From Candidatus Poribacteria bacterium (GTDB lineage: Bacteria; Poribacteria; WGA-4E; WGA-3G), in NCBI GenBank assembly GCA_022827885.1, contig JAJEIP010000076.1, positions 1-53,950 of the forward strand: a stretch of 53,950 bases of DNA, written 5' to 3'. Made by a program: the position numbers and the translations under genes. A model generated the notes under the pieces. That model was not told the DNA's origin, ran no database searches, and worked only from the letters and a program-made list of their open reading frames with translations. Shown one piece after another: positions 35,676 through 43,421 of the stretch; position 1 is the first letter of the stretch, and the number at the start of each line of letters is the position of its first letter.

Positions 35676-35676
35676 T

Positions 35677-37416
35677 TTGGAAAAAGTGCCTTTCCGGCAA
35701 TATGCCGCACTCCTTTCACAATACCTCAAACCGCAGTGGATACGCGTGACGTTACTCGCGTTCTTCATGTTCACTGGGATAGGTCTCGGTCTACTGAATC
35801 CACAAATTCTCCGCTATTTCATTGATACAGCAGAAGCGGGCGGCGAAACACGAAGCCTGATCATCGCGGGTTGTGTTTTCTTCGCAATTGGGCTCCTCGG
35901 ACAAGTGGTGATGTTAATCAACACGTATTTAGGGCAAGACGTTGGCTGGCGGGCAACAAACCAGATGCGTGGCGACCTCGCACACCACTGCCTACACCTC
36001 GACATGTCCTTCCACCATGAGCGAACCCCTGGCGTGATGGTCGAGCGCGTCGACGGAGATACCGCAGCACTCTCAAACTTTTTTTCTGAGTTTATACTTC
36101 AAGTGATCGGGAGTCTGTTATTTCTCGCTGGCGTTCTGATTCTGGTCGCCCGTGAGGATTGGCGCATCGGGATCGCACTCACAGGTTTTGTCGTCATTGC
36201 TATCATCGTCTACAACCTAACCCGGAACATTGCTGTTCCCATTTACGCTGCTGAACGAGAGGGGTACTCCAGACTGTTCGGCTTTCTCGAAGAACGGTTG
36301 ACAGGTATTGAAGATCTCCGCACAAACGGTGGTATTGACTATACCATGGACCGGTTTTACGATGTGAATCGCGATGTGTATGATCGAGCGGTAAAAGCGC
36401 ATGTGATGGGAGAAGTGCTACAAACCATAAGCGGTGTCCTTTTCGCATTAGGCATCGCGCTGACAATGGGGATGGGTATCTACCTGTATCGGATAGAGGC
36501 ATTTACGATAGGCACCGCCTATCTTGTCGTCCATTATACGATGATGCTTCGAGGTCCATTGATTATGATTGGTCGTCAGATGAACGAGCTTCAACGAGCA
36601 ACGGCTGGATTCAGACGGATTGAGGCACTCTATCGCACGGCTCCGACGATTGCGGATGGCACAGAGGCACTTCCGGCATCAGGCGCGCTCGACATTGAAT
36701 TCGACCGGGTCACATTCGGTTACACCGAAGATGAGCCTGTGCTGAAAGATGTTTCGTTCCAACTGACCTCGGGGAAATCGCTCGGATTGTTGGGACGCAC
36801 AGGGAGCGGCAAGACAACAATCACCCGACTTCTGTTTCGGTTCTATGAAATTAATAGTGGACACATTCGCGTCGGGGGTAAACCGATTGAGAAGATTCTG
36901 TTGGACGATCTGCGGAACCAGATCGGTATGGTTACACAAGATGTGCAACTCTTCAATGCAACCGTGCGTGAAAACTTAACGCTCTTTGATCCCGAAATTC
37001 CTGACGACCGCATCCTGTCGGTCATTGAAGAATTGGGGTTGTCAGAGTGGTATCAATCTCTGACAGACGGGCTTGATACACTGATTGAAGGCACAGGGCT
37101 TTCTGCAGGTGAATCACAGTTGCTGGCATTTGCGAGGGTTTTCCTCAAGGATCCGAAAGTTGTTATCCTCGATGAGCCATCTTCGAGGCTTGACCCGGCA
37201 ACCGAGCAGCGCATTGACAGCGCAGTGCAACGGTTATTGAAAGGACGCACCAGTATTATCATCGCGCATCGACTCGGAACGGTCCAGCAGGTGGACGAAA
37301 TTATGATTCTCGCTGATGGGGAGATTCAGGAACACGACGAACGAAAACAACTCGTCCAAGACCCTGACTCAGTCTTCTCACAATTGCTGAAAACAGGGTT
37401 AGAGACTTTTAATTAA
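35677..37416 (+). CDS. Heterodimeric ABC exporter subunit with canonical Walker B glutamate
   Basis: Fused permease-ATPase of 579 residues. The membrane domain (about 1-310) has six predicted helices. The nucleotide-binding domain has Walker A GRTGSGKTT (373-381), signature LSAGE (475-479) instead of LSGGQ, and Walker B ILDEPSS with the catalytic glutamate at residue 500. With the partner encoded at 37598-39394 it forms one consensus and one degenerate ATP site, as in BmrCD-type or TM287/288-type heterodimers. It starts at TTG, with AAGGA eleven bases upstream supplied by the repeat unit. The substrate could be lipids, drugs or peptides. Confidence 0.88.
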   Translation: MEKVPFRQYAALLSQYLKPQWIRVTLLAFFMFTGIGLGLLNPQILRYFIDTAEAGGETRSLIIAGCVFFAIGLLGQVVMLINTYLGQDVGWRATNQMRGDLAHHCLHLDMSFHHERTPGVMVERVDGDTAALSNFFSEFILQVIGSLLFLAGVLILVAREDWRIGIALTGFVVIAIIVYNLTRNIAVPIYAAEREGYSRLFGFLEERLTGIEDLRTNGGIDYTMDRFYDVNRDVYDRAVKAHVMGEVLQTISGVLFALGIALTMGMGIYLYRIEAFTIGTAYLVVHYTMMLRGPLIMIGRQMNELQRATAGFRRIEALYRTAPTIADGTEALPASGALDIEFDRVTFGYTEDEPVLKDVSFQLTSGKSLGLLGRTGSGKTTITRLLFRFYEINSGHIRVGGKPIEKILLDDLRNQIGMVTQDVQLFNATVRENLTLFDPEIPDDRILSVIEELGLSEWYQSLTDGLDTLIEGTGLSAGESQLLAFARVFLKDPKVVILDEPSSRLDPATEQRIDSAVQRLLKGRTSIIIAHRLGTVQQVDEIMILADGEIQEHDERKQLVQDPDSVFSQLLKTGLETFN

Positions 37417-37507
37417 TTGTGTTTGGGCCGCTGCGTCCGTTTGCTTCGCAGTGAGAATGCGGGTATCTGGTTAATTCGGAACTGGATTTGGGAATTTCTA
37501 CCAAAGA

Positions 37508-37597
37508 GCCGAGCCTGCAACAACGGCGCAGGCGACTCGAACACGGAAATCGGCAAAGCACAAACAGCGTTACTTATCCGCAAGGTATAATTAAAAA
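37508..37597 (+). repeat. Repeat copy B between the two ABC genes
   Basis: Direct copy of the unit at 35585-35675: the GCCTGC...GGCGCAGGCGACTCG stem and the ATCCGCAAGGTATAATTAAAA end are shared, with a more diverged middle. As in copy A, the AAGG near its end lies just before the start codon of the following ABC gene. Confidence 0.7.
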
Positions 37598-39394
37598 ATG
37601 ACAACAGGTCGAGCCTCAATTCGCCTCATTCGTTACCGTCCATTCCTCTTTCTCGGCACCATCCTTTTTCGTGGGTTGGACGACCTAATGCCGCTTGCCG
37701 ACGGGCTTATTCGGAAGGCGTTTTTTGATGCGCTCTCTGGAGAATCAGAGGCGGGCCTCAACGCGTGGACCTGTGTCGTGCTTTTCGTTGTTGCGCATCT
37801 TGCCGATCGCGGTGTCCTCATATCGTCAGCATTTGTATGGGCGCGTTGGCGTTACGCTATCTCAACGCTCCTGCGAAAAAATCTGATGACCGCTATCATG
37901 AACATGTCCGCGCCCCATAGCGTCTCAACAGCCTCTGGTGAAACGACAAATCGGCTTCGGGATGATGTTCAAGCGATCCAGCATTATTTGGAACAGTATA
38001 TCCATTTATGGGGGAATCTCATCTTCGCGATCTCGGCAATTATCGTGATGGCTCGAATTGACGTTGCCGTGACATTCATCACGGTTATCCCAGCGATCCT
38101 AATTATTACAATCGTCAACGTGTCAAGACGCTTCATTCAACGATATCGAACTGCGCAGCGCGTCGCTACGGAACAATCAACAAATTTCATTAACGAAGTG
38201 TTCCAATCCATCTTGGCAGTAAAGGTCGCGCGGACAGAGTCAAATGTAATCGCACACTTTCGAGCGCTAAACGATGCGCGCCGCAAGGCGACGCTGGTGG
38301 ATAATTTGTTCAATCAGTTCCTACGCTCCATTAGTTTCAATATTAACAACCTTGCCACCGGCGTGGTTTTGATTCTGATTGCGGAACAGATGATGACAGG
38401 GGAATTTTCAGTCGGAGATTTGGCACTCTTTGTCACCTACATTGGTGAGGTTGCCAGAAGCGGGTCGCTCGTTGGCAGTATAATGGCGCAGCACAAACGG
38501 GCGGAGGTTTCATTCTCCCGTATGGAGCAAACCGTTGATGAGATGCCGAGGGAAGATTTAGTAGAACACACACCGGTGTATCTGCGAGAGAATCAACCGC
38601 CACTCCCAGTCCCTCAAAAGACCGAGACGGGTCGACTTGATGAACTTACCGTCTCTGGACTTACCTACCGCTATGACGGTGAAGTTACTGGAATTACTGA
38701 GATCGATTTGAAAATTCCTGCAGGCTCGTTCACGGTCGTTACGGGACAGATCGGTTCGGGCAAAACAACGCTGATCCAGACACTCTTGGGGGTCCTGCCG
38801 AAGCAGGCAGGCGAGATTCGCTGGAATGGCGAAATCGTTGAGGATCCGAAGGCGTTTTTCGTTCCGCCGCGTTGCGCGTATACACCTCAGACCCCGAAAC
38901 TTTTCAGTGAAAAACTGAGCGACAACATTCTCATGGGGTTGCCGTGGGATTGGGATGCCCTTAATCGTTCAATTCGGCTCGGGGTCATGGATACAGATTT
39001 GCCAACGCTTGAAGAGGGTCTCGATACTGTCGTTGGACCCCGCGGCGTAAAATTATCAGGTGGACAGATGCAACGCACTGCGGCGGCACGGATGTTCATG
39101 CGCGACTCGGATCTGCTCGTTTTTGACGATCTTTCGTCCGGGCTGGATGTTGAAACGGAACAAACCCTCTGGGAACGCCTTTTTGAGACGACTGCGAAAG
39201 CACGCCATCACGATGGGCGTGATCGTGTGAATTCCAAACCGGCGACCTGTCTCGTCGTTTCTCACCGGCGGCCCGCGCTCCGACGCGCAGATCAGATTGT
39301 TGTGCTAAAAGACGGACGCGTTGAGGCGGTCGGAACGTTGGATGAACTGCTCGCCTCCTCCGAGGAGATGCGGAAGTTATGGGCAGGTTTTTAA
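37598..39394 (+). CDS. Heterodimeric ABC exporter subunit with degenerate Walker B
   Basis: Fused permease-ATPase of 598 residues, partner of the preceding gene. The nucleotide-binding domain has Walker [10 protein letters not shown] (383-391), a canonical signature LSGGQ (486-490) and Walker B VFDDLSS, where Asp511 replaces the catalytic glutamate. A short insertion ([16 protein letters not shown]) precedes the switch histidine in VVSHRR. Together with the first subunit this predicts one active and one degenerate ATP site. The start ATG follows AAGG in repeat copy B. Substrate unknown. Confidence 0.88.
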   Translation: MTTGRASIRLIRYRPFLFLGTILFRGLDDLMPLADGLIRKAFFDALSGESEAGLNAWTCVVLFVVAHLADRGVLISSAFVWARWRYAISTLLRKNLMTAIMNMSAPHSVSTASGETTNRLRDDVQAIQHYLEQYIHLWGNLIFAISAIIVMARIDVAVTFITVIPAILIITIVNVSRRFIQRYRTAQRVATEQSTNFINEVFQSILAVKVARTESNVIAHFRALNDARRKATLVDNLFNQFLRSISFNINNLATGVVLILIAEQMMTGEFSVGDLALFVTYIGEVARSGSLVGSIMAQHKRAEVSFSRMEQTVDEMPREDLVEHTPVYLRENQPPLPVPQKTETGRLDELTVSGLTYRYDGEVTGITEIDLKIPAGSFTVVTGQIGSGKTTLIQTLLGVLPKQAGEIRWNGEIVEDPKAFFVPPRCAYTPQTPKLFSEKLSDNILMGLPWDWDALNRSIRLGVMDTDLPTLEEGLDTVVGPRGVKLSGGQMQRTAAARMFMRDSDLLVFDDLSSGLDVETEQTLWERLFETTAKARHHDGRDRVNSKPATCLVVSHRRPALRRADQIVVLKDGRVEAVGTLDELLASSEEMRKLWAGF

Positions 39395-39478
39395 TTTTAT
39401 CTTGCGGAGAAACGACGTGGTTTGGAACTTTGACGGGCTATTCTCTGAAACCGCCTTCCACTATGTTACAAGCTACGG
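39391..39478 (-). repeat. Repeat copy C, inverted, after the second ABC gene
   Basis: Read on the minus strand this contains GTAGCTTGTAACATAGTGG, then CCCGTCAAAGTTCC and TCTCCGCAAGATAAAATTAA, which aligns with copies A and B end to end but with substitutions in the stem. It begins at the stop codon of the ABC gene, so the pair is bracketed by copies in opposite orientation. Confidence 0.65.
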
Positions 39479-39560
39479 ATTTTGTGCTATACCGAGAACC
39501 TGCGCGTAATATGATGACGCCCAGGACGAAAAACCGATGGTTAGAAAAGAGGAAAATGAC

Positions 39561-41102
39561 GTGAATTCAAACACCGTTCACACACTCAACACCGGTACAG
39601 AACTGTTCGTCGACGACGCACTGCTCGCTGCTAAACGTAATGTAACGCGCACCCTGCATCAATGCGTAAAGCATAACGTCTCTGTCCTTAAACCTGACGC
39701 AAACAATCCGTGGGAACACGGAGGGCCTGATCAATCCAGACGCGTTCACCTCTACGGCACCACGATGTATGATGCCGCGTTCGGGAAATATCGGATGTGG
39801 TACATGTGTCGCATGGGACCGCATTGGCGGTTTGAAGCGAACGAGATCCCAGGACTTTACGTCCCACGTCCAGACCGAAACCCTTCGACATATAGGGGAC
39901 AAACACACGATGCCTACGGACGGAAGTTCGTCGAAAATGATCGTGGGGATCTTACCTGCTACGCCGAAAGTGATGATGGATTGACATGGACGAAACCGAA
40001 TCTTGGACTCTTTGAATTCAACGGAAATCCGAACAATAATATCGTGTGGGATCTACACGGCGCGTGTGTTTTCCGGGATGATGACGAACCGGATCCCCAG
40101 AAACGGTATAAGATGATCGGTTTTTGCAGACGGTATCGCAATATCTTTCTCCTCACGTCTCCGGATGGTATCCGATGGGACGATTCGGATTACTTGCAAC
40201 CGGTTGCGGATCGGGACAACGAAGGTGCGTTCAATGTAATCTACGATAAGAAAAAAGAGATGTTCCGGGCTTACGCCCTGATACGCGGAGACGACAAAGA
40301 CGCACGCCGTATGATCGCATATACCGAAAGTCCACGCTTAGAGGGACCCTGGGAACCCCTCGAACCGATGTTCGGGGCAACTGCTGAGGACGATGAAATC
40401 GGTGTCCAGCGGTATAGTGCCGATCGCGCTGAAATCCACAACATGTCGGGTTTCCTCTATCACAACATCTACATCGGGCTTGTTGGGGTGCTGTATGTGA
40501 CGGGACCGGGGGCAGCGGAGCACGAAATTCCTATTGACGGACCGATTGACGCGCAACTCGTGAGTAGTCGAGACGGGTTTAATTGGGAGTATCCGGATTC
40601 GATTCGGACGCCAATCATCCCACGCGGCGAAAGCGGCACATTCGACATGGGTATGATTATGGGGACAGCGATAGAGCCGATCATCACCGAGGATGAAATT
40701 CACTGGTATTATACGGGAACGGTTCACACCCACGGTGCCCAGATGAAGGACAGGCACAAGGAGATCGGGCTTGCGAAGTGGCGATTAGATGGTTTCGTCT
40801 CGCTCGATGCGGATGCGGAGGGGGGTGTCATTGAGACCGTCCCGTTCCAGATTCCCGACGGCGGACTTGAAATTAACGCCGATGCAAGTGCGGGTCAAAT
40901 CAGTGTTGAAGTGCTGACAGCCGATGGACAGGTGCAACCCGGTTTTTCGATGGATGACTGTATTCCATTGACAGGGAATGACATACGGCATTCGGTGCAA
41001 TGGAAATCAGAGACGTTGGCGAATGCAGAACAACCACTACGGCTCCGTTTCGTGCTAAACCAGGCAAGTCTTTATGCGTTCCGAGTTGGGATAAACGCAT
41101 AG
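39561..41102 (+). CDS. Glycosidase-like five-bladed propeller protein (GH32/GH43-type fold)
   Basis: Protein of about 513 residues without a clear signal peptide. Repeats such as YAESDDGLTWTKPNLG, LLTSPDGIRWDDSDY and LVSSRDGFNWEYPDS mark the blades of a five-bladed propeller, seen in GH32, GH43 and related families. FNVIYDKKKEMFRAY and GTFDMGMIMG fit blade motifs. Catalytic acidic residues cannot be assigned with certainty, so the reaction is unknown. The GTG at 39561, with AGAGGA close upstream, is preferred over an ATG 24 bases earlier. Confidence 0.75.
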   Translation: MNSNTVHTLNTGTELFVDDALLAAKRNVTRTLHQCVKHNVSVLKPDANNPWEHGGPDQSRRVHLYGTTMYDAAFGKYRMWYMCRMGPHWRFEANEIPGLYVPRPDRNPSTYRGQTHDAYGRKFVENDRGDLTCYAESDDGLTWTKPNLGLFEFNGNPNNNIVWDLHGACVFRDDDEPDPQKRYKMIGFCRRYRNIFLLTSPDGIRWDDSDYLQPVADRDNEGAFNVIYDKKKEMFRAYALIRGDDKDARRMIAYTESPRLEGPWEPLEPMFGATAEDDEIGVQRYSADRAEIHNMSGFLYHNIYIGLVGVLYVTGPGAAEHEIPIDGPIDAQLVSSRDGFNWEYPDSIRTPIIPRGESGTFDMGMIMGTAIEPIITEDEIHWYYTGTVHTHGAQMKDRHKEIGLAKWRLDGFVSLDADAEGGVIETVPFQIPDGGLEINADASAGQISVEVLTADGQVQPGFSMDDCIPLTGNDIRHSVQWKSETLANAEQPLRLRFVLNQASLYAFRVGINA

Positions 41103-41131
41103 CCTCTCCATTTGTGCTAAGATGTCGCCTG

Positions 41132-42682
41132 TTATCGCTGTCCGACATTTGGGTCTAATTCCTTAGCCTTTTCAAAATCTGCTTTCGCTGATTTGTGTTG
41201 CCCAAGTGCTTCTTTCGCAACCCCACGCTCATGGAAGTATTCTGCATTCTCTGGATCAAGTCGGAGTGCGGCATCAAAGTCCTCTATCGCGCCTTCGGTG
41301 TTGCCAAGAGCGGCTCTTGCAACACCCCGATTGCCATAGGCGGCGGCATTTTCTGGGTTCAGTTGTATTGCTTGTGTACAGTCACGAACTGTGGCTCTGT
41401 ATAACGCCTCCGCACCGTCTATATCTCCCGGATCTCCCTTAGTTTTACCGAGGCGGAACTGTGCATAGCCTCGATTGATATATGGATCGGGATATTCTGG
41501 ATTGAGTTGTATCGCCTTTGTGTAGTCTTGAATCGCCGACACATAGAGTTCCTGTGCCGCTGATATATTCCCCTGAGCTGTCTTAGATTCACCGATATTA
41601 ATCTTGGCAGCCGCACGATTGTTATACGGATCGACAAGTTCTGAATTCAGTTTAATAACCTGTGTCCAATCATTAATAGCGTCTTGATAGTACCGCTGTG
41701 CCTTTGCGATATCTATTTCTGATTGCGCAAAGCGAAATTTTCCGCCTGCACGATTGTGGTATGCAAAGGCATCTTCCGGGATGAGTTTAATGGCTTGCGT
41801 GCTATCTGCAATTCCTGCCTCATATAGCCGTCTGGCTTTCTCTGTATTTCCTTTTTCAGATTCAAGATCACCGAGCCTCAATCTTGAGAGCCCGCGGTTG
41901 TAGTAAGCATCAGCCTTCTTCGGGTTAAGTTCGATGGCTTTATCAAGATCTGCTATGGCTTCGTCATAGTGATTCGTATTATATTTCATTTGTCCCTGAA
42001 CGGAGTAGACATAGGCACGTATCGGTTCTCGCTTACGCCACTGCGTCAAGCGTTCGATGGGTCCCGAATGGGTAAGTAAAGTTCTCAGCGCGTTTGAAGG
42101 GATTGCGTAACTGTAAGGCATTTCTACGCCAGAGACGATTCCTATAACCTGTCCTTTGCTGTTTTGCACTGGACCGCCACTGTTACCACCAGAGAGTTCA
42201 ATCCGCATTTGAATCCATTTATCGCTGCCGCGAATTCCGTATACGGTTCCCTTCGTAATCCTATATTTTCCATCAGGATATCCTGCGGTCATAACTATAT
42301 CACTGACCTTAACGGTATCACTATCGGCAAGTGGAAACAGCACTCCCTTCCCCGAGACTTTCAAAATGACGAGGTCGTTTTTGACATCGAACGCAGTGAT
42401 ACCTTCAACAGTCCAGATTGTTTTCTGATCAGGCGATCTTGCGAAAATGACACCGGGGTATGCGGCAACATGGATGTTGGTGGCAATTTTGTCCTGATCT
42501 ACGAAAAAACCGCTGGCAACCCCAAATTCACCCTCCATACGAATTACTCTGAAGTCTCTTGTGGTTCCAGATTCTGGGACCACTTGGGATGTTTCAATAA
42601 TCTGTTGGGGCGGTCGTGCACATGAGAACAGAAAGCATAAGATGACCAGTAAGCCCAATGAAAATTTTATGTGCTGTTTCAT
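41132..42682 (-). CDS. Lipoprotein trypsin-like serine protease with TPR repeats
   Basis: Protein of 516 residues. A lipobox LFSC at 18-21 indicates a lipid anchor. The trypsin-like domain has the triad H71 (TNIHVAA), D103 (KNDLVILKV) and S168 (GGNSGGPV). From about residue 222 there are seven or so TPR repeats (YDEAIADLDKAIELNPKKAD, AIEDFDAALRLDPENAEYF), which usually bind protein partners. It is probably a periplasmic or outer-membrane quality-control or processing protease. No PDZ domain is seen. Its ATG overlaps the TGA of an upstream 57-aa gene (ATGA), and the pair has its own promoter at 42896-42924. Confidence 0.9.
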   Translation of the reverse strand: MKQHIKFSLGLLVILCFLFSCARPPQQIIETSQVVPESGTTRDFRVIRMEGEFGVASGFFVDQDKIATNIHVAAYPGVIFARSPDQKTIWTVEGITAFDVKNDLVILKVSGKGVLFPLADSDTVKVSDIVMTAGYPDGKYRITKGTVYGIRGSDKWIQMRIELSGGNSGGPVQNSKGQVIGIVSGVEMPYSYAIPSNALRTLLTHSGPIERLTQWRKREPIRAYVYSVQGQMKYNTNHYDEAIADLDKAIELNPKKADAYYNRGLSRLRLGDLESEKGNTEKARRLYEAGIADSTQAIKLIPEDAFAYHNRAGGKFRFAQSEIDIAKAQRYYQDAINDWTQVIKLNSELVDPYNNRAAAKINIGESKTAQGNISAAQELYVSAIQDYTKAIQLNPEYPDPYINRGYAQFRLGKTKGDPGDIDGAEALYRATVRDCTQAIQLNPENAAAYGNRGVARAALGNTEGAIEDFDAALRLDPENAEYFHERGVAKEALGQHKSAKADFEKAKELDPNVGQR

Positions 42683-42852
42683 GATTGGGTGCCTTTATTG
42701 TCTTTGCGAGTTGGTTCCGATGATCGTAGTTTTGACGCTTGTGGAACGGCAGGTTCAGGGATCAAGGCATCCACAATGCTTTGGACGCTAAATGTCAACA
42801 GCAGTGTCATAGATATGCTAAGGACAAGCCTTGGCCTCATCAAGAATTTCAT
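42679..42852 (-). CDS. Small secreted protein of 57 residues, coupled to the serine protease
   Basis: The frame reads MKFLMRPRLVLSISMTLLLT then FSVQSIVDALIPEPAVPQAS and a charged tail ending NKGTQS. The first 25 residues form a typical signal peptide with a possible cleavage after VDA. The stop codon overlaps the ATG of the protease gene (ATGA at 42679-42682), and GGGG lies nine bases before the start. A near-consensus promoter (TTGACG, 17 bases, TATAAT) lies 44 bases upstream. The mature peptide is short, proline-containing and hydrophilic. It could be a protease substrate, inhibitor or regulator; no homologue is recognised. Confidence 0.65.
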   Translation of the reverse strand: MKFLMRPRLVLSISMTLLLTFSVQSIVDALIPEPAVPQASKLRSSEPTRKDNKGTQS

Positions 42853-42895
42853 GGAGAAATACCCCGCTTTATTTTCAAATTATCCGACTCACGTT

Positions 42896-42924
42896 ATTAT
42901 AATCGACATCTGTCGTCGCGTCAA
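42896..42924 (-). promoter_or_regulatory. Strong promoter for the 57-aa gene and serine protease
   Basis: On the minus strand TTGACG (42924-42919) and TATAAT (42901-42896) are separated by exactly 17 bases. The transcript would start near 42889, giving a leader of about 37 bases before the ATG at 42852. Confidence 0.75.
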
Positions 42925-43097
42925 GTTGTCTTGTAGGACGGGGGAAACATCCAAGCAAAAACACTCCGATTCCCGACACCTCACTTCATTCTTATCTTTG
43001 GTTGTAAATCGCTTCGTTTTTCTGGAAAAAATGTGAATTTTCCGAGAAACTGAAGGTTAAAGGTCTTAAGAAAATCCTATGCGAATTGTAAATAGTT

Positions 43098-43127
43098 TTG
43101 ACATCTACCGACAAAATGTGCTACAAT
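43098..43127 (+). promoter_or_regulatory. Near-consensus promoter upstream of the DUF5916 gene
   Basis: TTGACA at 43098-43103 and TACAAT at 43122-43127 are separated by 18 bases, close to the sigma70 ideal. Transcription would start near 43134, giving a leader of nearly 290 bases to the DUF5916 ATG and only about 5 bases to a small frame at 43139. Confidence 0.75.
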
Positions 43128-43138
43128 ACTGAACATAT

Positions 43139-43279
43139 ATGAATTTCAAACAGGGTTATCAAATGTTTTATCTGTTGCTTACCACGCTGATGCATGAGAA
43201 TTGCCTTTGTGCCTTCACCGGTTTTGGCATGATGCTGATTGCTATTCTATGTATCGTGCAGGGGTGGGCTTATCAGTAG
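43139..43279 (+). CDS. Possible 46-aa membrane peptide
   Basis: A short frame encodes a hydrophobic peptide with two apolar stretches (MFYLLLTTLMHENCL and FGMMLIAILCIVQGW). Its ATG lies about five bases after the predicted transcription start of a strong promoter, so it would be nearly leaderless; an internal ATG at 43163 has only a poor AGGG upstream. It may be real or may be just a long leader of the DUF5916 gene. No homologue is recognised. Confidence 0.3.
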   Translation: MNFKQGYQMFYLLLTTLMHENCLCAFTGFGMMLIAILCIVQGWAYQ

Positions 43280-43421
43280 CAGATAAAACGGTTTCTAAGG
43301 TACATGCTATAACGCCCATCACTGAGCATCACAAACGTGGGTTTCGGTGAGGGTGTTTTCTTTTTTAAATAACAAGAAAATATCACGTTTATAAATAAAA
43401 AACTTTAAAAGAGGAGAAAAA

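Larger units (their letters stand above)
42925..43421. other. Divergent intergenic region
   Basis: About 500 bases separate the protease operon from the rightward DUF5916 gene. It contains the promoter at 43098-43127 and the possible small frame at 43139-43279, both listed separately. AAGAGGAG precedes the ATG at 43422. Nothing else is recognised. Confidence 0.5.

Noticed and set aside
41195-42625. Several rightward frames across the TPR protease gene
   Set aside because: They are antisense shadows of the protease, whose triad, lipobox and TPRs are clear.
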